From: Pseudobdellovibrionaceae bacterium
GTDB lineage: Bacteria; Bdellovibrionota; Bdellovibrionia; Bdellovibrionales; Bdellovibrionaceae
DNA length: 64,000 nucleotides
Assembly: GCA_022843825.1 (NCBI GenBank)
Contig: JALHMX010000001.1
Span: 1-64,000, forward strand
Reading direction: 5' to 3'
Shown: positions 1 through 8,570 of the stretch, one piece after another
Layout of the letters: every line of letters starts with the position of its first letter
Numbering within the stretch: position 1 is the first letter of the stretch
The notes under the pieces: model-generated
Databases searched by the model: none
What the model saw: only the letters and a program-made list of their open reading frames with translations
Told to the model about the DNA's origin: nothing
Position numbers and translations under genes: made by a program

Positions 1-273
1 GGTTTTGTCTCCCACGCCGCCAGTTGAATGTTTATCGACTTTGAAACCCTTTAAGCCAGAAGTGTCGACTATAATTCCGGAATGCAACATTGATTTAGTC
101 AAAGCCAGAGTTTCAGACGTCGTCATACCCTTAAAAAAGATCGCCATTAACAGTGCTGACATTTGATAGTCAGGCAATGTTCCTTGAGTATAGCCTTGTA
201 TAAAAAATTGAATCTCTTTTTCTGTAAGCTCTAAGCCATTTCTTTTTTTCTTTATTATTTCTGGCGCTAACAT
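1..273 (-). CDS. deoA: Pyrimidine-nucleoside/thymidine phosphorylase, N-terminal part (runs off left edge)
   Basis: The first 91 codons of a nucleoside phosphorylase are visible on the minus strand; the rest lies outside the window. The enzyme cleaves thymidine or other pyrimidine (deoxy)nucleosides with phosphate to give a base and (deoxy)ribose-1-phosphate. The start reads MLAPEIIKKKRNG, followed by QGTLPDYQMSALLMAIFF and, near residue 80, DKHSTGGVGDKT, the phosphate-binding glycine-rich motif of the DeoA/Pdp family. Its ATG overlaps the deoC stop codon (TGATG), so the two are translationally coupled and form a deoxynucleoside catabolic operon. DeoA and Pdp cannot be told apart from this fragment. 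Confidence 0.9.
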   Translation of the reverse strand, partial: MLAPEIIKKKRNGLELTEKEIQFFIQGYTQGTLPDYQMSALLMAIFFKGMTTSETLALTKSMLHSGIIVDTSGLKGFKVDKHSTGGVGDKT

Positions 274-938
274 CAGTAGCTCCCCGGCTGGGCGGCTTGA
301 TGACGAATTAAAGCAACGCCCGAGCTTGTCCCTAAGCGGGTAGCTCCAACATTGATAAGCTCCATAGCGTACTCATAACTTTTTATTCCACCACTGGCCT
401 TGATTTCCATCTGTGATCCTACGGTCGCCTTCATCAGTTGAATATCTTGAATAGTGGCACCGCCGCCGCCGAAGCCGGTACAGGTTTTGACAAAATGTGC
501 TTTGGCCCTTAAAGATAACTCACAAGCTTTCTTTTTTTCATCGTTAGTTAACAAAGCTGTTTCTATAATGACTTTAACTTTATGGTTGGCAGCTGCTGAC
601 ACAACAGCTGCGATGTCGCTTTCAAAATAAGTGTAGTTTTTTTCTTTAAGTGAGCCGATATGCACCATCATGTCAATTTCAGTGGCGCCATTTTTTGTGG
701 CTCTGGCTGCTTCAAAGGCTTTTGAATCAGTATCCATAACGCCTAAAGGAAATCCTACGACACTGGCAATTTTTACAGAACTATTTTGAAGATGTTCGCG
801 ACACAAGGAAACATAGCTAGAGTTTACACATACAGCATAAAAATCATTTTCACGCGCTTCTGCACACAATTGAATGATTTGAGCTGATGTAGCATCAGGC
901 TTAAGTAAAGTGTGATCAATGTACTTTGACAATTTCAT
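273..938 (-). CDS. deoC: Deoxyribose-phosphate aldolase
   Basis: Converts 2-deoxyribose-5-phosphate to glyceraldehyde-3-phosphate and acetaldehyde, the last step of deoxynucleoside breakdown, in the cytoplasm. The 221-residue protein has the normal family length and is a TIM barrel: N-terminal IDHTLLKPDAT (7-17), CVNSSYV (37-43), the Schiff-base lysine K151 in VKTCTGFGGGGAT, and the second conserved lysine K180 in IKASGGI. It is followed, with a one-base overlap, by the nucleoside phosphorylase gene. Both probably let the cell use DNA-derived sugars, which would suit a predator that digests prey DNA (inference). Confidence 0.97.
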   Translation of the reverse strand: MKLSKYIDHTLLKPDATSAQIIQLCAEARENDFYAVCVNSSYVSLCREHLQNSSVKIASVVGFPLGVMDTDSKAFEAARATKNGATEIDMMVHIGSLKEKNYTYFESDIAAVVSAAANHKVKVIIETALLTNDEKKKACELSLRAKAHFVKTCTGFGGGGATIQDIQLMKATVGSQMEIKASGGIKSYEYAMELINVGATRLGTSSGVALIRHQAAQPGSY

Positions 939-996
939 ACTTTAAAGTATGAAGGCATTTTGTGTAATCTGCAAGTTATGTTGCTGCAAAAAAACT

Positions 997-2049
997 CTAA
1001 GCGGCTTTAACTCCGACGTCATCTTTGCCTAAGAAAGTTTTTGCCTCTGCTGGAGAAACAAGGCCTTTTCTAACCAGGTCCTCAATGTATTTTTCAAACA
1101 AAATCATTCCTTGGCCGGCGCTAGTTTGCATAATTGATGCTATCTGATGATTTTTTCCTTCGCGAATTAAGTTGGACACAGCTTTGTTAGATTTTAAAAT
1201 TTCAAAAGCGGCTACGCGTCCTTGTTTATCGGCTTTGGTAAAAAGAGTTTGAGCAATAATTCCCCGTAAAGACTCCGCCAACATAGTTCTGATTTGCGAT
1301 TGCTGTCCGGCAGGGAAAACATCAATAATACGATCCATAGTTTTTACGGCGGAATTCGTGTGAAGCGTTCCAAAAACAAGATGCCCAGTTTCTGCTGCCG
1401 TTAACGCCAATGAGATAGTCTCTTGATCGCGAAGCTCTCCCACAAGAATAATGTCTGGATCTTCACGCAGGGCAGCTTTTAGGGCATTAGCAAAAGTTTT
1501 TGTGTGTGAACCCACTTCGCGTTGATTAACCAATGATTTTAAATTGGGATGAACGAATTCGATAGGGTCTTCAACAGTTAAAATATGCGCTTCACGAGTA
1601 GCATTAATATGTTGAATCATTGCAGCTAATGTCGTTGATTTACCAGAGCCCGTAGGACCAGTAACTAAAATAAGTCCACGATCTGCATCGACCATTTCAA
1701 TGATCGCAGGAGGCAAATTAAGTTCTTGTGCAGTTTTAATTTTTTCCGGAATTGTTCTGAATACAGCCCCTAGGCCTTTTCTTTGCATAAAGATATTACA
1801 GCGAAAACGCCCCAAGCCTTCGACAAAGTAGGCGAAGTCCAGTTCCCATTTTTCTACAAAAGTCTTTTTTTGTTTTTCACTGAGTATTTCAAAGATAAGA
1901 GCTTGAACATCTTGGTTTGAAAGCTGTCGATAATTTATTGGGGACATTTCGCCATGAACTCGTAGATAGGGCGGAGCTCCACTCGTCAAATGAAGATCTG
2001 ACGCTTTTTGCTCAACCATTAATCTAAATAAATCGTCTATAACAGCCAT
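997..2049 (-). CDS. pilT: Twitching motility ATPase PilT
   Basis: Hexameric ATPase that powers retraction of type IV pili from the inner-membrane motor. The 350-residue protein has the PilT order of motifs: N-terminal ASDLHLTSGAPP (16-27), Walker A GPTGSGKST (131-139), Asp box around LTVEDPIEF (157-165), Walker B DIILVGELRD (199-208), His box GHLVFGTLHTNSA (222-234), and a C-terminal SNLIREGK resembling the AIRNLIRE retraction motif. The start MAVIDDLF is typical. It is transcribed away from the RNase G gene, with about 76 bp between the start codons. No pilU or pilB lies beside it; pilF-like and mglA genes elsewhere in the window fit a type IV pilus/polarity system. Confidence 0.95.
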   Translation of the reverse strand: MAVIDDLFRLMVEQKASDLHLTSGAPPYLRVHGEMSPINYRQLSNQDVQALIFEILSEKQKKTFVEKWELDFAYFVEGLGRFRCNIFMQRKGLGAVFRTIPEKIKTAQELNLPPAIIEMVDADRGLILVTGPTGSGKSTTLAAMIQHINATREAHILTVEDPIEFVHPNLKSLVNQREVGSHTKTFANALKAALREDPDIILVGELRDQETISLALTAAETGHLVFGTLHTNSAVKTMDRIIDVFPAGQQSQIRTMLAESLRGIIAQTLFTKADKQGRVAAFEILKSNKAVSNLIREGKNHQIASIMQTSAGQGMILFEKYIEDLVRKGLVSPAEAKTFLGKDDVGVKAA

Positions 2050-2125
2050 TATAACCTCTCACAAATTGATTATTCAGTGCTTATTCGGTACAAGTAGTGA
2101 ATCTATTAACAGGAGTAAAGTCCAA

Positions 2126-3640
2126 ATGGCTGCAGAAATCCTTATAAATATACGTCCTAACGAGACTCGAGTGGCCTACGTCGAATCTAGCAGCCTTATG
2201 GATCTAAAAATTGAAAGAAGATCTTCACCGACTTTAGTGGGGACAATTCACAGGGGAATCGTTACACGCGTTCTGCCAGGGATGCAGGCGGCGTTTGTGG
2301 ACATTGGTCTAGACAAAGCCGCCTTTTTATATGTCGGCGACATTATGACTGAAGAAAATAAAAATTTTTTCAATGATAATGAGGAAGATGATGTCTCAAA
2401 AAGCGATCAAGAAGATATAAGACCATCAAGAGAAATAAAAACTCCAATTCAAGATTTGATTAAAGATGGCCAACATCTGATGGTTCAGGTGGCTAAAGAT
2501 CCTTTAGGAACTAAAGGCGCACGCATAACGACACATATTTCTTTGCCAGGTCGAGGCATAGTTTATATGCCTTTCGTAAAGCACATCGGAATTTCAAGAA
2601 AAATTGAAGATGAAACTGAAAAAGAACGACTAAAAAAAATTATTCAAAAAATTAACCCAGCGGGCGGCGTTATTGTTCGCACTGCTTCCGAAGGAGCGAC
2701 CGAAGAAACTTTGCGCGCAGACATTGATTATTTGGATCGTTTAGGTAAAGAAATTCAAAAAAACTTTGAAAAGAAAAAGGCAGCAGGACTTGTTCATTCG
2801 GAGCTTGATGTTGAATTGCGCGCGCTTCGGGATTTAATGAATGAAGATGTGACCACCGTTTGGGTGGATGAAGCTGAAGCTTACAAAAGAGTTTCAAAAT
2901 TTGTAACTCAGCTAATGCCAAAGTATAAACATAACATTATTTTCTACGAAGAAAAAAAACCACTATTTGATCTTTACGACATTGATTTAGAAATTTCTCG
3001 CGCTACGGAAAGAAAAGTTTGGCTTAAGTCAGGTGGCTACATTGTTATAGACGAGGCCGAAGCTTTGGTCGTCATCGATGTTAATACAGGAAAGTACGTA
3101 GGGAAAAAAGATTTAGAAGACACTATTCTTAAAACAAACTTAGAGGCAGTAAAAGAAGTAGCCCATCAGTTGCGCGTGCGAAACGCCGGGGGAATTATTA
3201 TTATCGATTTTATTGATATGGAGAAAGAAGTTCATCGTGAGCAAGTTATGCAGGCCATGTCAGAAGAACTCAAAAAGGATCGTAGCCGTACCAATATAGT
3301 GTCGATGTCAGAACTGGGCTTGGTGGAGATGACGCGAAAAAGAATTCGACCAAGTGTAGTTAAAACATTATGTGAGCCGTGCTCATACTGCGACGGAAAA
3401 GGCTATATTAAGCGCAAATCTACCATTGCGAATGAAATTTTTCGGGATATTGAACGAGAAGTGGGTTTGATTGAGAACAAAAGAAAAAACCTGATCATTC
3501 ACTGCCACGGAGATATCGTGGATTGGATTTACGAAGAAGAAAACGACATGCTTGAGTACTTAGAAAAAAAATTCGGGCATTCCGTCGCTTTCAAAATAGA
3601 ACCTACTTATCATCTTGAGCAGTACGAAATATTTGATTGA
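2126..3640 (+). CDS. rng: Ribonuclease E/G family endoribonuclease
   Basis: Single-strand endoribonuclease of the RNase E/G family, acting in rRNA maturation and mRNA decay. I start it at the ATG at 2126, preceded by AGGAG at 2111-2115, rather than at 2066; this gives 504 residues, close to RNase G. The N terminus AAEILINIRPNETRVA is typical. An S1-like region follows (about 36-140) with an acidic insertion at 76-100. The catalytic Mg-binding aspartates are D318 (VVIDVNTG) and D361 (IIIIDFIDM), and a Zn-link-like cysteine cluster lies at C416/C419/C422. The long C-terminal scaffold of RNase E is absent. The 3' end overlaps the convergent ATPase gene by 38 bp. Confidence 0.93.
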   Translation: MAAEILINIRPNETRVAYVESSSLMDLKIERRSSPTLVGTIHRGIVTRVLPGMQAAFVDIGLDKAAFLYVGDIMTEENKNFFNDNEEDDVSKSDQEDIRPSREIKTPIQDLIKDGQHLMVQVAKDPLGTKGARITTHISLPGRGIVYMPFVKHIGISRKIEDETEKERLKKIIQKINPAGGVIVRTASEGATEETLRADIDYLDRLGKEIQKNFEKKKAAGLVHSELDVELRALRDLMNEDVTTVWVDEAEAYKRVSKFVTQLMPKYKHNIIFYEEKKPLFDLYDIDLEISRATERKVWLKSGGYIVIDEAEALVVIDVNTGKYVGKKDLEDTILKTNLEAVKEVAHQLRVRNAGGIIIIDFIDMEKEVHREQVMQAMSEELKKDRSRTNIVSMSELGLVEMTRKRIRPSVVKTLCEPCSYCDGKGYIKRKSTIANEIFRDIEREVGLIENKRKNLIIHCHGDIVDWIYEEENDMLEYLEKKFGHSVAFKIEPTYHLEQYEIFD

Positions 3641-4703
3641 AGAAGCTGACGTAATTTTCTGGGGTAACCAACATGATTTCAGACCGGGGCATGTCTTTGC
3701 CTAAAGCTGAAAGGGACTTTAGATGCACCGGCAAGATTTTCTTGGCCGTTGAAAACTGAATCAGCCTTAATGCGCCATCTTCAGCCACCAAGATAAGATC
3801 TATGCCCACGCCATCTTTGGTTTCTAAATAATACATTTTTACAGGCAAGTCTCTTTTTTGGATGAGCTGATGAACTTGACTTATCATCCAGCATTTAAAT
3901 AGATTTTCATATTCAGCAGAAGTTTCTTGTAACGGATAATCTAGTTTTTCGCCTAAGGCTCTTTGAAAGCCGGTATCAAAAAAATAAAAGCGCGGACGCT
4001 TAAGCTGAACTTTTCTGACTTGTTGAGGAAATGCAGGCAGATAAAAGCCGACGTAGTGACGAACGAACAAATTAAAATAGTGCTGAATTGTCTTGTAACT
4101 CACATCCAGATTTTGCGACAGCCAAGACAAGTTTAAATTATTCCCAGCCTGTTCCGCGGCTAAAGGTAAAAACAAGTGGAAGGGAACTAGATTTCTGATA
4201 TGATCATAGGAAAGCAGTTCTGCATCTAAGAAGCCTTGTGCGTAAGTTTTTAATTGCTTAATTTTCTCTGTCGATTTTTCCAGATTATATACTTCAGGCA
4301 GAGTGCCATAAGTTAAAGCCTCGGACAGTACTAGGCTGTCCTTGATTTGAAAAAAATCCAACGCACTAAAATAGCGATGTTTAAATAAAGAGGTCCATTT
4401 ATCGCTCGCACTATCAGGTATATAGCAAGCGGTAGCGGCTACTGCAAAATTTTTTTCCTCAATAGTTTTTAGAAGCAAAGGCCAGTATTTACCGATACGG
4501 TCAACGCGATTGATTGTTAAGGGCTCCCCCGCAGGAATTGAGGCTAAAAGATCTTTAAATAGATTGGGTGTTTTTAAAAGATCACCCAGTAAAGACCAAT
4601 TTTCTAAGTCTATGTAAAGAGGGCTGCGAGGGGCAAATAAAGTGAGCAAAGCTGAAGCTTTGCCGGTGCCCGGTGGTCCAAGAAGCATAAGATTGTTTTT
4701 CAT
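3603..4703 (-). CDS. AAA-type ATPase with DUF4143-like C-terminal domain
   Basis: A 366-residue protein of the common AAA_14/DUF4143 ATPase type, whose cellular role is generally unknown. It begins almost directly with a P-loop, GPPGTGKAS (9-17). A later segment with LTYGTLPEVY (about 151-160) resembles the start of DUF4143, and a C-terminal nuclease-fold-like part contains YYLETKDGVGIDLILV (about 292-307). The Walker B/arginine region is less typical than in canonical members. It is a single gene facing rng, with the two 3' ends overlapping by 38 bp, so the antisense ends could influence each other. No toxin-antitoxin or mobile partner is visible. Confidence 0.75.
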   Translation of the reverse strand: MKNNLMLLGPPGTGKASALLTLFAPRSPLYIDLENWSLLGDLLKTPNLFKDLLASIPAGEPLTINRVDRIGKYWPLLLKTIEEKNFAVAATACYIPDSASDKWTSLFKHRYFSALDFFQIKDSLVLSEALTYGTLPEVYNLEKSTEKIKQLKTYAQGFLDAELLSYDHIRNLVPFHLFLPLAAEQAGNNLNLSWLSQNLDVSYKTIQHYFNLFVRHYVGFYLPAFPQQVRKVQLKRPRFYFFDTGFQRALGEKLDYPLQETSAEYENLFKCWMISQVHQLIQKRDLPVKMYYLETKDGVGIDLILVAEDGALRLIQFSTAKKILPVHLKSLSALGKDMPRSEIMLVTPENYVSFFNQIFRTAQDDK

Positions 4704-4858
4704 TTTACTCCAAAAATACTAAATTAGCGTTAAAAATAGAGTTAGATACGCAAAATCTTTACTGCTGTCCAGACATTTTAACTCTTTAGCAGGAATTCTT
4801 TGACAGATTTAGGGCCGCAATGGCACAACTCAGTCTCTTACATACCTATGGAGGTTTC

Positions 4859-5443
4859 ATGTACGCAATTATCAAAACTGGTGGCAAACAATACAAGGTT
4901 CAAGCCGGAGACATCTTACAAGTTGAAAAATTGGATAACGACTTAGGAGCAGAAGTTACTATTACTGAAGTTCTTATGGTTGGTGGCGATAAGACACACG
5001 TGGGATCCCCACTTGTTAAAAACGCTTCGGTATTAGCTGTAGTTACTAAACAGGCTCGTACTCGCAAGGTCTATGTTTTTAAGAAAAAACGTCGTCAAAG
5101 CTATCGTCGATTTGGAACTCACAAACAAAGTTTTACGGAATTATTTATTAAGTCCATTACATCTCCTGACGGAGCAGTAACTAAATCTGATGCTACACCA
5201 GTAGTTAAAGATATGGGTTCATTGCGTGATGAACGTATTTTACAAAAAATCGCTGAAAGCCGTGCTCGTGCGGAAGCAGCAGTTGGTCAAGGCACTCAGG
5301 CTAAAGAAGAAGCGCCAAAAGCAAAAAAAGCTCCGGCTAAAAAGGCCGTAGTGAAAAAAGCTACAGCTAAAAAAGCCCCTTCTAAGCGTGCCACTAAAAA
5401 AGCAAGCGCTCCAAAGAAGACGGCAAAGAAGAAAACAAAGTAA
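4859..5443 (+). CDS. rplU: 50S ribosomal protein L21 with long basic tail
   Basis: Large-subunit ribosomal protein that binds 23S rRNA. The start at 4859 (MYAIIKTGGKQYKVQAGD) is preceded by GGAGG at 4850-4854; the upstream in-frame ATG at 4820 would add 13 residues not seen in the family. The L21 core occupies residues 1-105 and includes the basic loop KKKRRQSYRRFGTHKQ. The protein is 194 residues against the usual 100-105: the extra ~90 residues are a linker with an ERILQKIAESRARAEAA helix, then a lysine/alanine-rich tail resembling histone H1 repeats (APAKKA, ATAKKA, APSKRA). It is followed by rpmA after 40 bp, the universal L21-L27-Obg order. Confidence 0.97.
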   Translation: MYAIIKTGGKQYKVQAGDILQVEKLDNDLGAEVTITEVLMVGGDKTHVGSPLVKNASVLAVVTKQARTRKVYVFKKKRRQSYRRFGTHKQSFTELFIKSITSPDGAVTKSDATPVVKDMGSLRDERILQKIAESRARAEAAVGQGTQAKEEAPKAKKAPAKKAVVKKATAKKAPSKRATKKASAPKKTAKKKTK

Positions 5444-5483
5444 TAAGTTATTGAAATAATTTTTAAATTAATAGGAGTTAACT

Positions 5484-5834
5484 ATGGCAAGTAAAAAAGC
5501 TGGTGGTAGTACCAAGAACGGTCGGGATTCTCAGAGTAAGAGATTGGGTGTTAAGCGTTTCGGCGGGCAACTGGTTAAATCAGGAACAATCATCGTTCGT
5601 CAGCGCGGAACTAAATTCCAAACTGGAACAAACGTGAAGCTTGGTCGTGATCATACGATTTATGCGATTGCTGATGGTTTAGTGGCTTTTGAGAGATTCT
5701 CTAAAGATCGCTTTAAAGTAAGTATTGTACCTCAAGAAGCAAAAGCAGAAACTAAGGCAAAAGTTAAGGCGACAGCGCCGAAAGCGCCTGCTAAAGCGAA
5801 GGCCGCTCCTAAAGCAGCTCCAGCTAACGCTTAA
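5484..5834 (+). CDS. rpmA: 50S ribosomal protein L27 with basic tail
   Basis: Ribosomal protein near the peptidyl-transferase centre and tRNA acceptor end. Residues 1-84 are a standard L27 ([20 protein letters not shown], then [20 protein letters not shown]). There is no N-terminal extension needing protease processing of the firmicute kind: the glycine-rich N terminus starts right after MASKKA. The last ~30 residues are a lysine/alanine/proline tail ([21 protein letters not shown]) absent from most L27 proteins and similar in composition to the L21 tail. A good AGGAG lies at 5472-5476. A strong Rho-independent terminator follows 37 bp downstream, so rplU-rpmA is probably its own unit. Confidence 0.97.
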   Translation: MASKKAGGSTKNGRDSQSKRLGVKRFGGQLVKSGTIIVRQRGTKFQTGTNVKLGRDHTIYAIADGLVAFERFSKDRFKVSIVPQEAKAETKAKVKATAPKAPAKAKAAPKAAPANA

Positions 5835-5870
5835 GAGTACATAAAAATTACAAATCGTTCGTATTTTTAA

Positions 5871-5905
5871 AGGAGCCTATTCCAGGCTCCTTTTCTTTTT
5901 CTTTT
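5871..5905 (+). terminator. Rho-independent terminator after rpmA
   Basis: Perfect 8-bp stem AGGAGCCT (5871-5878) / AGGCTCCT (5884-5891) with a 5-nt loop, followed by a T-rich run. It separates rplU-rpmA from obgE. Confidence 0.9.
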
Positions 5906-5963
5906 TACTTTAACATTGCATGCGGAATGCGCTATTACTGGCCACCTAGAAATAAGAGTGTTT

Positions 5964-7025
5964 ATGAAATTTGTTGATGAAGTTAAAATTACTATATCAT
6001 CTGGTCGCGGAGGTCCTGGCGCAGTGACTTTCCGTCGAGAATCACATCAGCCTCGTGGCGGTCCGGATGGGGGCGACGGCGGCAAAGGTGGCGATGTTAT
6101 TTTTCGCACATCTAAACATATTAACTCCTTGTTTGAATATAAAACTTATAAAAAATATGCGGCTGATAACGGACAACCCGGCGCCGCTGAAAAGTGTACT
6201 GGTGCCCATGGAGCGGATTTAGTTTTAGTCGTTCCAGAAGGAACACTTGTTCGCTCAGCTGAAACAAATGAAATTTTGCATGACCTAACAAACGTTGATG
6301 AAGTTAAAGTGCTTCAAGGCGGCCGTGGCGGCAAAGGTAATGAGTTTTTTAAAACGAGCGTTAATCAAGCTCCAGAATATGCTCAGCCAGGTGAAGACAA
6401 TCAGTCTTTAGAGATAGTTTTAGAACTTAAACTTATTGCAGACGTAGGTATAATTGGTTTTCCCAATGCCGGCAAATCAACTTTAATTTCTCGTATATCG
6501 GCAGCAAAACCAAAAATTGCAGACTACCCATTTACAACTTTAACACCTCAGTTGGGTGTGGTTAAAGTTGGGGATTACAGTAATTTTGTTGTTGCGGATA
6601 TTCCAGGATTAATTAAAGGCGCACATCAAGGGATAGGCTTAGGCATTCAGTTTTTAAAACATATTGAAAGAACATCACTGTTCATACACGTGATAGACGT
6701 TTCAGCCATGAGCGGTCGTGATCCGTTGGAAGATTTCGCAGATATAAATTTTGAAATCGAGCAGTATGATCAGCTTAATAAAGATAAAGATGGATTTTTC
6801 CCGCTGTCTACGCGCGAGCAGATTATTGTATTTAATAAAATCGACTTGCTGCGCAGTGAAGAGCTAGAAAAGCTTAAAAAAGCTTTTCAGAAAAAATATA
6901 ATAAAGAGGTTTATGCCATCTCTGGTGTAACTGGAAAAAACATTAAAGATTTGCTTACAACCGTTGCTGACAAAATACTAAAAGCCAAGGGTTTAACACA
7001 CGATGGTCCCACTGTTCAGCATTGA
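5964..7025 (+). CDS. obgE: Obg-family GTPase (CgtA)
   Basis: Essential GTPase that binds the 50S subunit and couples ribosome assembly to growth and stress. Start chosen at 5964 (MKFVDEVKITISSGRGGPG); the longer frame from 5916 adds 16 residues not typical of Obg. The 353-residue protein has the glycine-rich Obg fold (1-158, for example RGGPDGGDGGKGGDV) and the G domain: G1 GFPNAGKST (165-173), switch I YPFTTLTPQLG, G3 DIPGLI, G4 NKID, G5-like AISGVTG. It lacks the extra C-terminal OCT domain of some Obg proteins. It ends 10 bp before the nadD-rsfS gene, where an AAGGA precedes the next ATG. Confidence 0.97.
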   Translation: MKFVDEVKITISSGRGGPGAVTFRRESHQPRGGPDGGDGGKGGDVIFRTSKHINSLFEYKTYKKYAADNGQPGAAEKCTGAHGADLVLVVPEGTLVRSAETNEILHDLTNVDEVKVLQGGRGGKGNEFFKTSVNQAPEYAQPGEDNQSLEIVLELKLIADVGIIGFPNAGKSTLISRISAAKPKIADYPFTTLTPQLGVVKVGDYSNFVVADIPGLIKGAHQGIGLGIQFLKHIERTSLFIHVIDVSAMSGRDPLEDFADINFEIEQYDQLNKDKDGFFPLSTREQIIVFNKIDLLRSEELEKLKKAFQKKYNKEVYAISGVTGKNIKDLLTTVADKILKAKGLTHDGPTVQH

Positions 7026-7035
7026 AGGATAAAGA

Positions 7036-8049
7036 ATGAAAATAGGAATTTTTGGAGGAAGTTTTAATCCTCCGCATAATGGTCACGTAAACAGTTTAGT
7101 CACCGTTCAAAAAAAGATGGGATTTGATAAAATCCACATTATTCCCAACAATCAAAATCCTCTTAAAATACCTACAGAGTTGCCAGGTCCAGAACATCGT
7201 ATTGAAATGGTCAAGCAAGCTTTTTCAACCTATGGATCTGCCTTTTATGTCGATGATATCGAAATCAAGCGCGGTGGAAAAAGTTATACTATAGATACTG
7301 TAAAAGCATTGCGTAAAGAATTTGAATCCAAGGATCTTTATCTAATTATTGGAGCAGACAATTTTGAGAATTTTTCTGAGTGGAAAGATTATAAAAAAAT
7401 ACTTAAAGAAATAAATCTGGTCGTTACAACTCGCCCAGGATACGCCATACCCGAAACAGAAGATGAGTTTCCGGACTACTTAAATGGTATGATTGCGGAA
7501 AGTGATTTTGGAACAGTTGAATTAACCACCGGGCGTTCGATTGAATTCATTACCTTAAGTGATTTGGACATTTCTTCATCAGAGTTGAGAAAAAAATTAC
7601 GCCTTGGGCGACCTGTAGACAAGTTTTTACCGCTTTCGGTTGAAAGTTATATTAAAGCGAATAAAATTTATCGAAGCGCTAGTGAAAAAATATCTGATTA
7701 TTCTCAGTTTACAGCGTTTTGTGCACAAGTGCTATTTGATCGTAAGGCAATTGCCGTAAGAGCTTTTGACCTTCAAGCGTTAGGAACGACAACAGATTTC
7801 ACACTTATTGCTTCGGGCACAAGTACTCGTCACTCTGCATCCATAGCTGAAAATCTTGTCATGGCAGTGAAAGAAGAATTTAACGTGCTTCCTCAGGGCG
7901 TTGAAGGCGTGGATGAAGGCCGTTGGGTGGTCGTCGATTATGGCCCGCTTATAGTCCATGTGTTTTACGATTACGTTCGGCAGGAGTATCGACTTGAAGA
8001 GCTTTGGTCAGCCGGCAAGGAAATTACAGTAAAAGATCAAAAAATTTAG
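7036..8049 (+). CDS. nadD: Fusion: nicotinate-nucleotide adenylyltransferase (NadD) + ribosomal silencing factor RsfS
   Basis: One uninterrupted 337-residue frame joins two proteins usually encoded separately. Residues 1-212 are NadD, which adenylates nicotinate mononucleotide in NAD synthesis: GIFGGSFNPPHNGH (4-17, the HxGH nucleotidyltransferase motif), IIGADNF (104-110) and ISSSELRKKLRLG (179-191). Residues 217-332 are RsfS (DUF143), which binds L14 and blocks 30S-50S joining in starvation: FTLIASGTSTRHSASIAEN, EGVDEGRWVVVDYGPLIVHVF and a final RLEELW. The junction SASEKISDYS at 214-223 is short. In many bacteria nadD, rsfS and rlmH are consecutive genes; here the first two have merged. 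rlmH starts 2 bp after the stop. Confidence 0.95.
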   Translation: MKIGIFGGSFNPPHNGHVNSLVTVQKKMGFDKIHIIPNNQNPLKIPTELPGPEHRIEMVKQAFSTYGSAFYVDDIEIKRGGKSYTIDTVKALRKEFESKDLYLIIGADNFENFSEWKDYKKILKEINLVVTTRPGYAIPETEDEFPDYLNGMIAESDFGTVELTTGRSIEFITLSDLDISSSELRKKLRLGRPVDKFLPLSVESYIKANKIYRSASEKISDYSQFTAFCAQVLFDRKAIAVRAFDLQALGTTTDFTLIASGTSTRHSASIAENLVMAVKEEFNVLPQGVEGVDEGRWVVVDYGPLIVHVFYDYVRQEYRLEELWSAGKEITVKDQKI

Positions 8050-8051
8050 AC

Positions 8052-8522
8052 ATGAAATCAGTGTTGTTAGACTTTAAAACTTCGAAAGAAGATTGGTTTG
8101 AAAAAGCCTTGCAGCATTACACTAAAAAAATTTCGCACTATTGTGATTTTGAAGTCTTAACTTTAAAGACTCTCCGGCAAGGCCGTGAAGAGCTAGATCG
8201 TAAAAAACTGTTTGAAGAGCAAGAGTTGCTTAAAAAAATAAATTCTGACGATTTCGTAATCTTATTTGATGAAACCGGAAAAAGCCTAACCTCTGAAGGT
8301 TTTGCCGATCAAATTACCAAATGTGAAACGAGCGGAAAAAAAAGGATTTGTTATATTATTGGAGGAGCTTTTGGCGTCACGGATAAAATTAAAAACCGAG
8401 CCGACCTTAAGCTGAGCTTATCTTCATATGTGATGAACCATCTGGTGGCGGAAACCGTAGTGTTGGAACAAATCTACCGGGCTTACACCATTAAAAACCG
8501 TATTCCGTATCATAATTCGTAA
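8052..8522 (+). CDS. rlmH: 23S rRNA pseudouridine1915 N3-methyltransferase RlmH
   Basis: SPOUT-class methyltransferase that methylates pseudouridine 1915 in helix 69 of 23S rRNA. I start it at the ATG at 8052, just after the preceding stop, giving 156 residues, the normal family length; the longer frame from 8004 runs into the RsfS part. Diagnostic motifs are ILFDETGKSLTSEGFA, the knot segment YIIGGAFGV and the C-terminal RIPYHNS. The neighbourhood obgE-nadD-rsfS-rlmH is a standard ribosome-maturation cluster. Confidence 0.95.
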   Translation: MKSVLLDFKTSKEDWFEKALQHYTKKISHYCDFEVLTLKTLRQGREELDRKKLFEEQELLKKINSDDFVILFDETGKSLTSEGFADQITKCETSGKKRICYIIGGAFGVTDKIKNRADLKLSLSSYVMNHLVAETVVLEQIYRAYTIKNRIPYHNS

Positions 8523-8570
8523 AAACTTATTTATAGCGGGTTATAATTAAGCTCTTCTATTGCAGCTTGA

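Noticed and set aside
2066-2125. Extended N terminus of the RNase G gene
   Set aside because: The AGGAG-preceded ATG at 2126 gives the family-typical start; the extra 20 residues have no match.
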